The notes: generated by a model from the letters alone, not told the origin. A stretch of 64,000 bases of DNA from Symbiodinium natans (GCA_905221605.1 CAJNDS010002290.1:202501-266500); one strand, 5' to 3'. Positions 44,527-55,590 are shown, numbered from the stretch's first letter. Made by a program: numbers and translations.

Positions 44527-45002
44527 GTAGTAGGGTCTAAGGCGTCTAAGGGTTTAGGGTGGAGGGTTTAGGGATTAGGGTTTAGGGTTTAGGGTTTAGG
44601 GCTACAGTGTGTCGGAAAGCTCTTGGTTCCAGCATTCTGGCAACGATTCTGGGGGCCTCTTCAGCCCGATCCCCCAAACTCGCAGCCCGAAGCCCCCCAC
44701 AGCCCAACGGAAAAAGCCTTATTGGGGGTTCTCTAAACTAGGGCCCCTCTGTGGCTCCTTAATATCAGGCCCAAAAGGGGCCAAAATTCAGAAAACTGCC
44801 CCAATTCCTGAACCTGCAACCGCTCGAGGCTTTGGGGGGGGCTTTGGCAATGTAGGGTTCAAGGGTTTAGGCAGCTAGGGGCTTCGGCTCCAGGAATTCT
44901 TAAAGTCGGGTTTAGGGTTTAGGGTGTAGGGCTGGGGTTTAGGGTTTAGGGTGTTGGGTTTCGGGTAGCCAAACTCAAGCTCGGAAGACCTAAACTCATC
45001 AG

Positions 45003-45057
45003 GCAACAGCAGCTGGCCGATGAGGCCATTCTGAATGATGCCCGCCGGGACCGAGAA
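45003..45057 (+). CDS. Candidate short exon
   Basis: After CTCATCAG and before GTAGGA. It reads QQQLADEAILNDARRDRE, a helical, charged segment. Confidence 0.35.
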
Positions 45058-45444
45058 GTAGGATCTGATGTTTTCAGTGACAGTGGCTGAAGCTTCCTAA
45101 ACCCTAAACCCTGAACCCTAAACCCTAAACCCCAAACCCTAAACCCTAAACCTTGAGCCCTGAACCCGAAATCCTACAATTTGTTTAGGGGTTTAGGGTT
45201 TAGGCATCCTTGGCTTTTGTCAGGGTGAGGGCTTTGGGCTATGAACCTTGGGGGCTGCGGTGCTGGCGGTTTTGGGAGTAGGGGTTTGGGGTTCAGGCCC
45301 CCAAGCCCTGTCCGTGGCAAGAGCCCTAAACCCAACACTTGTTTGGGGGTTTAGGGTGAGGGAACCCAAGACCCCGAAAACCACAGACCCTCAGTCCTAA
45401 ACCGCCAGCGCGCCGGCACGTCTTGAGCCCGCCACCCAGCGCAG

Positions 45445-45531
45445 GACAAGAAGCAGATGGCGAAGCGGGAGAACTTGACGAAGATCCTCTTCCGGGGCAA
45501 CACGGAGGGCGAGGCTGCCGACTGTTTCTGA
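45445..45531 (+). CDS. Candidate terminal exon
   Basis: After CCCAGCGCAG the frame reads DKKQMAKRENLTKILFRGNT and on to EGEAADCF and TGA. Composition is strongly protein-like. Other phases are also open here, so the call is moderate. Confidence 0.38.
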   Translation, partial: DKKQMAKRENLTKILFRGNTEGEAADCF

Positions 45532-46165
45532 GGGAGCTTTTTGGGGAGGCTTTCTGTGGGGCCTCACCTCTCAAACCCCTACATCCTGAAGCCCCAAACC
45601 CGAAACCCTTAAACTCTAAACCCCTGAGCTTGCACGCCCGTACCCCAAGCCGCCGTGAGGGCGAAAGGGTCAACCCTAAACCATAAACCCGAAACCCTAA
45701 ACCCAAACCCTAAACCCCCTAAACCCTAAACCCCAATCCCTAAACCCTAAACCCTAAACCCTAAACCCTAAACCCGAAACCCCGAACCCCCAACCCGGAA
45801 CGCCCCAGAGGCTTACCGAGTCTCCATGCTGGGGCCTCATGTTGTTTCGGACTGTGGCTGAAGGTTCGGGGGCTTGTGTAGGGTGTAGGGTTTAGGGTTT
45901 AGGGTTTAGGGTTTAGGGCCTAATCCCCATTGCTAGTAGCTAGTATAAGGTTGTAGGTTGCAGGTTCAGGGGCTTATAGGAGTCTTGAGTATTTTGTTTT
46001 CAAACTTAATTTTAGGGTTCAGGTGGTTAGTAGAAGGCTATTGCGAATATTCATCTTAATCTTACTCTTATTCTTTTATTCTTTTATTCCTATTCTTATT
46101 GTTTTTTTCTATTTCTGCGATTGTAGGTATGGGATCAGCGCGGCCTGGTTTTAGATCTTCTGCAG

Positions 46166-46274
46166 CACGCGCGTGGAAACGAAGCGCGCCCGTGAAGCAG
46201 ACCTTGCACCTATGCCCCACCGAGGGAACTGGGGTTTGGGGCGCGGAGACCAGGGTCGGAGACCAGGGCTTCGG
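46166..46274 (+). CDS. Candidate exon ending at a TTTAGGG tract
   Basis: After ATCTTCTGCAG the frame TRVETKRAREADLAPMPHRG stays open right up to GG, followed by GTTTAGGG at 46275, so the first heptamer would act as the donor. Confidence 0.35.
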
Positions 46275-46489
46275 GTTTAGGGTTTAGGGTTTAGGGTTTA
46301 GGGTTTAGGGTTTAGGGTTTAGGGTTTAGGGTTTAGGGTGGTCAGGAGGATTGGGACATTTTGTATTTTCCTTCATTGGGTTTAAGAGGATCATACTCAG
46401 GAACTGCTTTCGAGTGCTTTAAAAGCCATCCTCGTTTTTTTTGTTTTTTGCCTGCTATTTCTTAACAGCTTAATGTGGGCTTCATGCAG

Positions 46490-46568
46490 AAGGGACCCCG
46501 ACAGCCAAAATAGCTTCGGACGTTGAAGTGCCTACCGAGAACTGTAGCTACACTCGAAGTCCTGCGCC
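46490..46568 (+). CDS. Candidate internal exon
   Basis: Preceded by a T-rich tract and CTTCATGCAG, followed by GT at 46569. It reads GTPTAKIASDVEVPTENCSY. Family unknown. Confidence 0.35.
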
Positions 46569-46730
46569 GTCAGCCCCCAAAACCCTACACCCTAAACCCT
46601 AAAACCTACTAAGCCCTAAAACCTAAACCCTGGACCCTAAACCTAAACCCTAAACCCTAAACCCTAAACCCTAAACCCTAAACCCTAAACCCTAAACCCT
46701 AAACCCTAAACCCTAAACCCCAAACCACAG

Positions 46731-46792
46731 GGTCGCGGAGAATTGCCAGCAGCGCCTCTTCAAATGCGAGAAGGACTGGGCTTCGCACTGGG
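46731..46792 (+). CDS. Candidate exon between opposed tracts
   Basis: CCCTAAA tract, AACCACAG, then VAENCQQRLFKCEKDWASHW, then GGTTTAGGG. The downstream tract starts at the exon border and supplies GT. Confidence 0.4.
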
Positions 46793-46898
46793 GTTTAGGG
46801 TTTAGGGTTTAGGGTTTAGGGGTCCCCGACAGGACCCAACAAGAAGCCCTGAATATTCAACCCTCTGAGAAGAAACCCTAAGCTCTAAACCCTACATC

Positions 46899-47011
46899 TG
46901 GGGGTTTCTCCGAGATTCGGGGGTACCTTATTGGGGTCCCTACTGTCAGGGAATCTTACTTTTCTTGGGGGTCTATACTGGGGGGGGGGGGGGGGTTCCC
47001 CTATTTTCGTA
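46899..47011. mobile_element. Palindromic element, GGGGTTT family
   Basis: Core TTATTGGGGTCCCTACTGTC and GGGGGTCTATACTGGGG match the copy at 58255-58364. It contains a run of about 17 G (46980-46996) near the right arm. Confidence 0.55.
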
Positions 47012-47451
47012 CCATCTTCTGGCTATGGATCTGGGCGTCGCTCTCGCTCGGATCGTCCGCAGACTGCGAGCAGAAACCCCGAAGCCCTAAACCGTAAATC
47101 CTGAACCCTAGACCCTAAACCCCAAACCCTAAACCCTAAACCCTAAACCCTAAGCCGTAAACCCTAAACCCTAAACCCTAAACCCTAAACCCTAAACCCT
47201 AAACCCTAAACCCTAAACCCTAAACCCTAAACCCTAAACCCTAAACCCTAAACCCTAAACCCTAAACCTAAACCCTAAACCCTAAGCCCCTAACCCTAAA
47301 CCCGAAGCCCTGGGCCGTAAACCCTAAACCCTAAACCCTAAGCCCCTCTAACCCTAAACCCGAAGCCCTGGGCCCTAAACCCTAAACCCTAAACCCTAAA
47401 CCCTAAACCCTAAACCCTAAACCCTAAACCCTAAACCCTAAATCCTGGCAG

Positions 47452-47523
47452 GACTACTTCGACCTCGCACCGACCTTCAAGTTCGCCCTGGGGCCCAGAT
47501 CCACGGAGTTTCGCGCATGTTCG
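47452..47523 (+). CDS. Candidate exon between opposed tracts
   Basis: After AATCCTGGCAG the frame reads DYFDLAPTFKFALGPRSTEF and RACS. It is followed by GATTTAGGC and a TTTAGGG tract; the donor could be GA-type, which dinoflagellates also use. Composition strongly protein-like. Confidence 0.42.
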
Positions 47524-47940
47524 GATTTAGGCTTTAGGGTTTAGGGTTTAGGGTTTAGGGTTTAGGGCAAACCCCAAACCCTCAACCCCTAAACCCGAAA
47601 CCCTACCGGCCTGAACTCTGCATCCCTAAACCCTAAACCCTAAACCCTAAACCCTAAACCCTAAACCCTAAACCCTAAACCCTAAACCCTCAACCATCTC
47701 GAAGTCTTCAGCCGCGACCCTGAACCTCAAGCAGCTCAGCATCGGGTTTCAGGGGGAACTTTTTCCCCTAAACCCCCTAAACCCCCTCAACCCCCTAAAC
47801 CCCCTAAACCCCCTAAACCTCCCAAACCCCCTAAACCTTAGGGTAAACCCTAAACCCTAAACCCTAAACCCTAACCCTAAACCCTAAACCCTAAACCCTA
47901 AACCCTAAACCCTAAACCCTAAACCCTAAACCCTTCTCAG

Positions 47941-47994
47941 ATCATGCAGCACGCCCGGCAGCTCTTCCCTCAAGCCAGGCCCTCAGTTCTGAAG
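47941..47994 (+). CDS. Candidate short exon, GC donor
   Basis: CCCTTCTCAG precedes. IMQHARQLFPQARPSVLK is followed by GCTTGG. The palindromic element at 47998 begins four bases after the exon, as expected of an intron-generating insertion. Confidence 0.42.
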
Positions 47995-47997
47995 GCT

Positions 47998-48204
47998 TGG
48001 AGGTTCATGGTATTTATCAACCAATTCCAACTGTACATATAGGGTTTAGGGTTTAGGGTTTAGGGTTTAGGGTTTAGGGTTGAGGGTTGAGGGTTTGGGG
48101 TGTAGGGTTCAGGGTTTAGGGTTTAGGGTTCAGCGCACTTAAGGGGTGTACTAAGTGGGTTTTACGTACAGTCATAGTTGGTTAATGAGTACCATGAACC
48201 TCCA
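47998..48204. mobile_element. Palindromic element containing a telomere tract
   Basis: Arms 47998-48036 and 48166-48204 (39 bp each, about 80% inverted identity, outer end TGGAGGTTCATGGTA). Between them lies a TTTAGGG tract (48040-48131). A related element at 62065-62195 has the same GGAGG-type termini without telomere repeats. Confidence 0.75.
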
Positions 48205-48397
48205 AATGGTTGAGGCCCCGAACCCCCCTGACACTCAAAGGCGGAAGCCTCAACCCGAAAGCGTGGTTTGAATATTTTATATGGTCTATTACATGCATAC
48301 ATCTATGTCTATGTGTATATAAATGTATGTACACACACCCCTACTATCAGAGACATATGATATGACATGTTATGTTATGATATGATATGATATGGTA

Positions 48398-48400
48398 TGA

Positions 48401-48437
<37 letters not shown>
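48398..48437. repeat. CT microsatellite
   Basis: About 19 CT dinucleotides, preceded by a TATGATA-rich stretch (48355-48395). Confidence 0.93.
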
Positions 48438-48697
48438 GATTCTCGGTTGCCATTGGGTTGAGGGTTTGGGGCGATGTGGTGCACCTGAAGCGGATTTCGC
48501 CCCAAAGCCCAAAACCCTGTTGCAAGCCCCCACTGCCCCTAAGCCTCGAAGTCTGTGAATCCCAAATCCTAGATCGTGACCTCAAACCCCAAACCCCAAA
48601 CCCAAACCCCAAACCCCAAACCCCAAACCCCAAACCCTAAGCCCTAAGCGCTAAACCCTACACCCCCCCAAGCCATAAACCTTTCGTTGCGCCCTTA

Positions 48698-48812
48698 AAT
48701 CTGCCCAGGCGCATGTGGCCCATTGGGGTGCAGCCGGGGGCCTGGTCTACTCATGACCCGAGGTTCGTGAAACGCCCGCAATCCCAAGGTTTCGGAGTCC
48801 CGTGCGTGTAGA
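48698..48812 (+). CDS. Candidate exon, weak
   Basis: After AATCTGCCCAG one phase reads RMWPIGVQPGAWSTHDPRFV and on to a TAG at the following TTTAGGG tract. No donor evidence. Confidence 0.27.
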
Positions 48813-49200
48813 GTGTTGTTTAGGGTTTAGGGTTTAGGGTTTAATTTTTCAGGTTTAAGGTTTAGGGGGTTTTAACAGGGAAGCGGACCACCCACCCTGA
48901 ATAAGAAAAGGTTCCCCAGTGAGGTTTCAGGTTTGGGGTTGTTTCCTGCTTTGAAGCCCAGGCTTAGGGGCTTCCGCGCTTTAAGGTTTAGGGGTTTACG
49001 GTTTAAGGTTCAAGGTTCCGGCAGCCCTAAACCCTAAGCCCTGAACCCTAAACCCTGAACCCTGAACCCTGAACCCTGAACCCTGAACCCGAAAGCCTAA
49101 AGCCTAAACCCTAAACCCTAAACCCTACCCTAAACCCTAAATTAGGGTGTAGGGTTGTAGGGTGTAGGGTGTAGGATGTGTGGGGTAGTCCCACACCTAG

Positions 49201-49254
49201 GACACCAAGCTGTGGGAGCAAGAGACCAACCTGATCGTGCCAGCCTCAGCTGAT
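49201..49254 (+). CDS. Candidate short exon
   Basis: After CACACCTAG the frame reads DTKLWEQETNLIVPASAD and is followed by GTTGGG. AG followed by G at the acceptor agrees with the pattern reported for dinoflagellate introns. Confidence 0.4.
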
Positions 49255-49957
49255 GTTGGGCCCTACACCCTAAACCCGAGACCCTAAACCCTCAACCCGA
49301 AACCCTAGACCCTAAACCCTAAGCCCTAAACCCTAAATCCTAAACCCTAAACCCCAAACCCTAAACCCTAAACCCTAAAACGCTTAGGGTGTAGGGTTTA
49401 GGGTTTAGGGTTCAGGAACATACACCTTAAACCCTAAACCGAAACCCTAAACCTAAACCCAAAAGCCCTTAAAGAGACCCCCGACCCTAAGAAGCCCGAA
49501 GCCCCGTTGGTTTGGGGGCTTGAGAAGGCATCCGTGTCCACTAGTTCTGCATCCTTGCATCCTGATCCCCTTAGGTTGGATGTTTTTGGTTTAGGGTTTA
49601 GGGTTTAGGGTTTAGGGCTTAGGGCTTGGGGCTTAGGGTTTAGGGTTTAGGGTTTAGCCTTCTTCGGGTTTGCCGGCCAGGTTTTGCAAGTACACAGCTT
49701 GAAAGGCATGCCACTTCCATGCCCCAAACCCTCAACCCTCTAAAGACCTTCAACACCCAACCCTAACCCCCGAACTCCCCAACCCCCCAAACCTCCCAAA
49801 CCCCCAAATCTCCAAGGTCCCAAACCCCCCAATCCCCCCAACACCCACATAAACCCCCTCAACCCTAAACGTTAAACACCCTAAACCCCTTAAACTTCCA
49901 AACCCGAACCTCCCTGTATATGGGCCATGGGTATTCTCCTAACAGGTACCCCTGCGT

Positions 49958-49996
49958 CACCCCCCCCCCCCCCCCCCCCAGAAAAAAAAAAAAAAA
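49958..49996. repeat. Poly-C / poly-A junction
   Basis: About 20 C followed by G and about 15 A. A likely site of replication slippage and of sequencing error. Confidence 0.9.
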
Positions 49997-50047
49997 CAAC
50001 AACAACAAAACGGCAACCCAAAATGGTACCCCTGGACACCCCTATAG

Positions 50048-50105
50048 TCAACTTGAAGGTCCAGCACCTGAAGGCGACGGTGGAGCTGGTCCGGGGATTG
50101 CGGCC
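50048..50105 (+). CDS. Candidate exon
   Basis: After CCTATAG the frame reads VNLKVQHLKATVELVRGLRP, helix-like, and is followed by GTCCTT. The open phase extends on both sides, so the borders are uncertain. Confidence 0.35.
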
Positions 50106-50688
50106 GGTCCTTTGGCCCGGTTTTGGGGGATGCTTCCCGGGGCCTGTGTTGTTCTTCTTCCGGTTGTTGATTCATGATGTTTCCCCTGAAGCCCTAAACC
50201 CTAAACCTCCAAACCCCCTACAGCCTCAAGCCCTTGCGCCCTCAAGCCTTTAAAGCACCCCAAAAGCTCCAAACCCTGAAGCTCCCCACAAGCTGAACTT
50301 TCGCCGGCTCCAGGGTTACGGTCAGGGTGAAGGGTTTAGGGCTCGGAATTTCATGTTCTGCCGGTGTGGATCTGTGATGCAGCGTGGGCCGTCCCGTGGC
50401 TTCGAGGGCTTCGGGTGCAGGGCCACCGGCCTTCGGGCGCAATGTTCTTAAGGGAGGGGCCTTCAAGGGGGATATGTAACCCAAGGTTTCCGAATACTCG
50501 AAACTACTCCCTACGGCTCCCTCAGCTTCCCGAAGGTTCCCTAGGTACTTTTTTTTCAGAACTTCCCTTAAGAACCCTACAAGAGGAGGGCCAGGCTACT
50601 ACTCCCTCAGGCACCAGAAGGTTCTCGAGGTACCTAGCCCCCCTGACCCTCCCTTAAGATCCCTAAAAGTATAGTTTAGGAAGTGTAG

Positions 50689-50751
50689 CTCTGGGACCAC
50701 GCAAAGGAAAAGTATGTCGACGACTTCGAGACAGACAGCCCGGTGCCAAGC
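50689..50751 (+). CDS. Candidate exon
   Basis: After AAGTGTAG the frame reads LWDHAKEKYVDDFETDSPVP, then GTTGTC. Alternatively it stays open to GG|GTTTAGGG at 50775. Strongly protein-like acidic segment. Confidence 0.42.
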
Positions 50752-50850
50752 GTTGTCAAACATTTCCCTAAACCGGTTTAGGGTTTAGGGTTTAGGGTTT
50801 AGGGTTTAGGGTTTAGGGTTTAGGGTTTAGGGTTTAGGGTTTAGGGTTAG

Positions 50851-50892
50851 ATAGACGCCACCGTCAAAGGCCTGGCCAGTGAATTCGCATGA
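50851..50892 (+). CDS. Candidate very short terminal exon
   Basis: Directly after a TTTAGGG tract (GGGTTAG): IDATVKGLASEFA and TGA. Short enough to be chance. Confidence 0.27.
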   Translation: MDATVKGLASEFA

Positions 50893-51034
50893 TTTCAGTC
50901 CTACGTAGTTCGGCCCCAAGGAGCATGCACAAAAACCCTAAACCCTAAACCCTAAACCCTAAAAACCCTACACCCGAGGCCTTGATTCCCTCACCCGGTA
51001 AGGGGTTTAGGATGTTGGGGGCTGAGGTCTCCAG

Positions 51035-51100
51035 AGCGACTCGGATGAAGAGGTGCTGTGGGCTCTGCTAGAAGGGTCTCAGGGGTGCCCAGAAGATTGA
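51035..51100 (+). CDS. Candidate terminal exon
   Basis: After GAGGTCTCCAG: SDSDEEVLWALLEGSQGCPE, D and TGA. Acidic and protein-like, flanked by CCCTAAA tracts 30-150 bp away. Confidence 0.38.
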   Translation, partial: SDSDEEVLWALLEGSQGCPED

Positions 51101-52154
51101 GGGGCACATAGCCTTAAGCCCTAAACCCTAAACCCTAAACCCTAAACCCTAAACCCTGAACCCTAAACCCTGAACCCTAAAGCCTCTAAGTTCTGAGCCA
51201 TGCAGTGGCGGCCTTGCTCCCTAGATCCCAAACTTGAAGAACCCTAAACCCCAAACCCTAAACCCTAAACCCTAAACCCTAAACCCTAAACCCTAAACCC
51301 TAAGCCCCAAACCTTCGGCCCTCTCTTCTCCAGGAGGAGGAGGGCTTGGGGGCTGGGGGCCTCTGCTCTTAGGACTTCAACCCTACAGCCTAGCCCCAAA
51401 CCCTAAACCCTAATCGCTAAACCCTAAACCCTAAACCCTAAACCCTAAACCCCAAACCCTAAACCCTAAACCCTAAACCCTAAACCCCAACCCCTAAACC
51501 CCTAAACCCAAAACCCAAAACCCCAGCGGGGCTCTTGGGGTTTAGTCTTCTGTTTATAGGGTTTTCAGGTTGGGCCCCTTGTTGGGATGGCTTTTGTGGG
51601 TTGTCTTTTCGGCTTATGCGTTTGTGTGTGTGACACGCCCATCGCACAAATCTCCAAGTTCTTGAGCTGCGCAGCAGTCCCCAAATTCGTCGCAGCAGGT
51701 GGGAAGATCTTGCTACTAGCTACAGCGACTTGCTTCGGCCCAAAGCTGTTCGTCAGCAGTTGTAATCCGAGGCCTCCGTGGGCCCTCCGAAGTCCCTAAA
51801 CCCTAAACCCTAAACCCTAAACCCTAAACCCTAAACCCTAAACCCTAAACCCTAAACCCTAAACCCTAAACCCTAAGCCCTAAGCCCTAAACCCTAAACC
51901 CTAAACCCTAAACCCTAAACCTAAACCCCAAACCCTAAACCCTAAACCCTAAACCCTGAAGTCTAAAGCCTAAACCCTAAACCCTAAACCCTAAACCCTA
52001 AACCCTAAACCCTAAACCCTAAACCCTAAGCCCTAAACCCTAAACCCTAAACCCTAAGCCCCCATCTTTTGAGAACCCTCTTTAAAGCCCCACAAAGCCC
52101 CAAACTCGACCCCACTCCCTTCGAGGGGCATCCTTCTTGCCGAGCCCAGAAAGC

Positions 52155-52285
52155 CCAATACCCCTTAATTGAGGAATGTTCCTGAAACCCTAGGCTCTAA
52201 ACCCTAAACCCTAAACCCTTAACCCTTAACCATATAGGGATCCTTCGTATGATTTAAGGTGTATACTTAAATTAAGGGGTATTGG
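52155..52285. mobile_element. Palindromic element with six heptamers inserted
   Basis: Inverted ends CCAATACCCCTTAATTGAGG and CTTAAATTAAGGGGTATTGG. Homologous to the element at 54546-54620, from which it differs by an extra 42 bp (52190-52231) made of exactly six CTAAACC-type heptamers (the first and the last two carry substitutions). Confidence 0.8.
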
Positions 52286-52296
52286 AGCTCGTTGGG

Positions 52297-52371
52297 AGAC
52301 GCAATCCCCTGCGCCAGCCGAAGAGCAGCAAAGAAGGCAGCAAAGACGTGAAACAGGCAGCTCGGAAAAGG
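52297..52371 (+). CDS. Candidate exon ending at a TTTAGGG tract
   Basis: The frame reads RRNPLRQPKSSKEGSKDVKQ and AARKR, then GG|GTTTAGGG. Very basic. The acceptor is not well defined. Confidence 0.3.
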
Positions 52372-53453
52372 GTTTAGGGTTTAGGGTTTAGGATTTGGGG
52401 TTTGGGGTTTAGGGTTTGGGGTTTGGGGTTTGGGGTTTGGGGAGGGTTTTCGAGGAAGGGTCCCAGGCGGGTCCGGGGTTCCCAGGCAGGGTCCCCCTCT
52501 ATAGCCGACAGGCGGGACCCCCACAACATCGGTTTGCAGCTCCTCCAAGCGATGGGGTCCCACGAAGGGGGGGGGTGCGTCACAAAATTTGGCACGGGGG
52601 TGGGTAGGATGTATGATAGCCCCCGACACGATGAGGAGGACGCTAGACTATATTGAAAACCCTGAAGGGCCTCTGGCCGCTCAGTTTGGGGTTTCGGGTT
52701 GAGGGTTTGGGCTGAGGGCCCTGAACTGCAAGCATACTTCGGCTGTTTCCCTGTGCCGCCTGAAACTATTGCCGTGTCCGTTGGGCGCCAAAACCTCTAG
52801 AAAACGGCAGCGGCTTGCGACATGGGTCAATTACCCCCGAGTCATCCAGAGCGGCGAAGCTTCAAACGCAAAGTCCAGGGTTGTAGGTTATGAGTTTAAA
52901 AGGACACATTGGGGCTGATCGAAGAGGCACTTGGGTTGTATTTTGCTTGATTTGATGGGTCTCATTTATTCTGGGCTAGAAAGGGCGCCAGCATCCTCGA
53001 AAACGCCGGTCGGCCCGCTTGACATTCGTTTGCAAAGGGCTTCAGGGGGGGTTGAGGATGCTTGGTGTTTGGTGTTTAGGGTTTAGGGTTTAGGGTTTAG
53101 GGTTTAGGGCTTAGGGCTTAGGGTTTAGGGTTTAGGGCTTTTGCTGTAGGATATGCTGTCTGTCTGGAGAACGCTTTGGCTTTGGTCAACTTCTGTACTT
53201 TGATCCTGAGCCCGAATCCTCTAAGCACTTCAAAGCCCTCGAAATACCTAAAGTCAACAACCCGAAAGCCCTTAAAGCCCTGATCCCCTAAAGTCCTCAA
53301 ACCCGAACCCCCAAAGCCTTAAACCCTAAACCCTAAACCCTAAACCCTGTACCCCTAAACCCTAAACCCCGAAACCCTAAACCCTAAACTCTAAACCCCA
53401 AACCCTAAACCCCGAAACCCGAAACCCTAAACCCTAAACCCCTTCTGGAACAG

Positions 53454-53572
53454 CCCCTGGGTGCGCCAGGAGAAGCAGGAGGATGAGTGGGTTCCTCCGG
53501 CTGAGATCGACGTCGATGCTGGGGTCCTCGGCCGGCTTTTGCCTGAAGTTTCACGACCAGGGCTTTGGGAGG
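53454..53572 (+). CDS. Candidate exon between opposed tracts
   Basis: After TTCTGGAACAG: PWVRQEKQEDEWVPPAEIDV and on to GLWEG, open right to GG|GTTTAGGG. An earlier donor, GTCCTC at 53524, is possible. Acidic, Trp-containing, clearly not repeat-derived. Confidence 0.42.
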
Positions 53573-54098
53573 GTTTAGGGTTTAGGGTTTGGGGTTTAGG
53601 GTTTAGGGTTTAGGGTAGAGGGTTTAGGGTTTAGGGGTTTAGGGGTTTCGGGGTTTAGGGGTTTAGGGTTCAGGGTTTAGGCTTTCGGGTTTAGATGGGT
53701 TTTGGACGGTCGCCTATCCTGATACGGCTACCGGGAAATGTACTTACAACCACGCCTTGAACACCTTGTCATCAGCCCAACCGTGCGGGGTTTAAGGTTG
53801 AGGCTTGTTTTGAAACCCTAAACCCTAAACCCTAAACCCTAAAAACCTAAACCCAAACCCTAAACCCTAAACCCTCAACCCTAAACCCTAAACCCTAAAC
53901 CCTAAAGCCACGCAGTTGCCGCCCGATCCACAAATCCTCAGCCAGGAAGCCCTAAATCATCTTGGTACGAGGCAAACGTATCCGCCTGACAGCAACTTGG
54001 GCATGAGCTGCCCCTTAAACAACCCAACCCAAGGCACCGTAAGCCCGAAACCCTGGCACCAGAATTTTCGAGTGTAGGGCTCGATGTCCGGCTCCCAG

Positions 54099-54170
54099 GA
54101 CTTAAAGGAAGCTCACCAGCGTCTCATGGTGCGCCGCCTCCTGTCAGGGCATGGGGGGACCCTGTCTGAG
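54099..54170 (+). CDS. Candidate exon
   Basis: After CCGGCTCCCAG: DLKEAHQRLMVRRLLSGHGG. The donor is uncertain (GTGCGC at 54129 or later). Confidence 0.35.
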
Positions 54171-54401
54171 CCCCGAACCCTTGGAGGGAACTGAGGGAGG
54201 GGACCCTTGCAAAAGGAACCCCAAAGCCCCTTAATTTCTCTGCCTAGCAGCACCGGAGTCGGGTAGTATCAGTAAGGGCCTTCTATGGGTCCCGCGTGCC
54301 CAGTGACGGCCCATAACCCAAGAGGAACCAGAGTCGGATTGCGCATTCTTGTCAGGTGCTTGGTTTGGTGTCTTGGGAATGAGGGCTCGTGTCCTACCTA
54401 G

Positions 54402-54548
54402 CTGCGCGCTTATTTCGACAGTAAGCAACCCCATGCTGGAGTTGAAGCATTGAAAGGTTCACCCGCCAGTCTCCGAAGGTTGCATGAGTTTGATGAAGAT
54501 GCAGAAGGAACAGAATCCTTCTCCATACTTTTTGGATGGACCCTGAAT
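54402..54548 (+). CDS. Candidate exon, 48 codons
   Basis: After TCCTACCTAG the frame reads LRAYFDSKQPHAGVEALKGS and continues ASLRRLHEFDEDAEGTESFS to a TAA at the border of the palindromic element (54546). The longest open and best composed of the short segments in this part. The stop is formed by element sequence, so the true exon may end earlier or the element may have truncated it. Confidence 0.45.
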
Positions 54549-54620
54549 TAAGGAATGTTCCTGAAACCATCTTGGGACCCTTAGCATGATTTAAGGTCTA
54601 CTCCTTAATAAGGGGGTAAG
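54546..54620. mobile_element. Palindromic element, empty relative of 52155-52285
   Basis: AATTAAGGAATGTTCCTGAA, then GCATGATTTAAGGT, and CCTTAATAAGGGGG. Matches the 52-kb copy on both sides of its telomere insert but lacks the heptamers. Confidence 0.75.
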
Positions 54621-55177
54621 GACTTTCTATGTCTTGTAGAAGTCAGACAAGATGCCATGGTTTGTGGGCCCGAAGCACCTGAGGGTCGAAAGGCTGAGGG
54701 CCTGAAACCTGAAGCCGCAGAAGCCCCCTGGACCCATAAACCCCCTAAACCCGAAACCCTAAACCCTGAACCCCTTAAACACCCTAAACCCTAAACCCTA
54801 AACCCTAAACCCTAAACCCTAAACCCTAAACCCTAAACCCTAAACCCTAAACCCTAAACCCTAAACGCCAAACCTTCGAAGCCTTTTGCCTTGAGAGCTC
54901 CCAGTCCGGAAAAGCCACAACTCCCCTAAGCCCTCATACCCCAAAGTCGTAGACCCTACGCACAAAATCCCCAACAAACCCGAAACCCTAAACCCGAAGC
55001 CACAAAACACAACAACAAACAGAAACCCCTAAACCCAAAACCCAAAACCCTAAACCCCTAAACCCAAAACCCCTAAACCCCTAAACCCTAAACCCTTAAA
55101 CCCAAAACCCAAAACCCTAAACCCTGAAAACCGCCCCTCAAAAAAACAAATTCAAACGAAGTGCCTGTGCGCCGCAG

Positions 55178-55243
55178 AAGCGGGGCTTCCCCATCGCCGA
55201 CCCAGAGGTAGTCTTCGAGCAGCCCCTTGGCCGAAGTATGGGG
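55178..55243 (+). CDS. Candidate exon between opposed tracts
   Basis: After TGTGCGCCGCAG: KRGFPIADPEVVFEQPLGRS, then GTTTGGGG. A donor-like GTAGTC also occurs inside. Confidence 0.4.
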
Positions 55244-55510
55244 GTTTGGGGCTTAGGGGTTCAGGGTTTAGGGTTTAGGGGTTTAGGGATTTAGGGTTTA
55301 ATTAGGGTTTAGTGCTCAAGGCCTAGGATTTTGGGGGTTTAAGGTTTAGGGTTTGGGGTTCAGGGCCTAGGGTTTAAGGGTTGAGGGTTAAGGGTTGAGG
55401 GTTTAGGGTTGAGGGTTTAGGGTTTAGGACTGCTTAAGGTCGCCTCGTCTTTTTCTTCCTGAATGATTGGTATGACTCTGATTGTGCCTTTTAGGTTTTT
55501 GTGATGAGGG

Positions 55511-55590
55511 TTGGGATGTTCCCCCCTATACTAACAGTCCTTAATAGGGATTATTCAGGATGCTGTCAGTATAAGGGAGGAACGTCCCTA
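55511..55590. mobile_element. Palindromic element, GGGATGTTCC family
   Basis: Near-perfect inverted arms GGGATGTTCCCCCCTATACT and AGTATAAGGGAGGAACGTCC, total 80 bp. Its left arm is nearly identical to 39319-39360. Confidence 0.75.

Larger units (their letters stand above)
43322..49660. repeat. Interstitial telomere tracts, group 2
   Basis: CCCTAAA: 43322-43392, 43877-44190, 44318-44390, 45097-45165, 45686-45775, 46574-46722, 47095-47448 (longest, about 350 bp), 47622-47692, 47765-47936, 48575-48655 (AACCCCA variants), 49022-49140, 49259-49380. TTTAGGG: 43500-43600, 43701-43763, 44549-44605, 45884-45920, 46274-46340, 46793-46822, 47523-47567, 48040-48131, 49386-49412, 49588-49660. Orientation switches are frequent and many spacers are flanked by oppositely oriented tracts. 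Confidence 0.93.

Noticed and set aside
52381-52629. Frames rich in NPKPQT and GVWGLGFG repeats near telomere tracts
   Set aside because: These are translations of CCCTAAA/TTTAGGG-type repeats and carry no independent coding signal.
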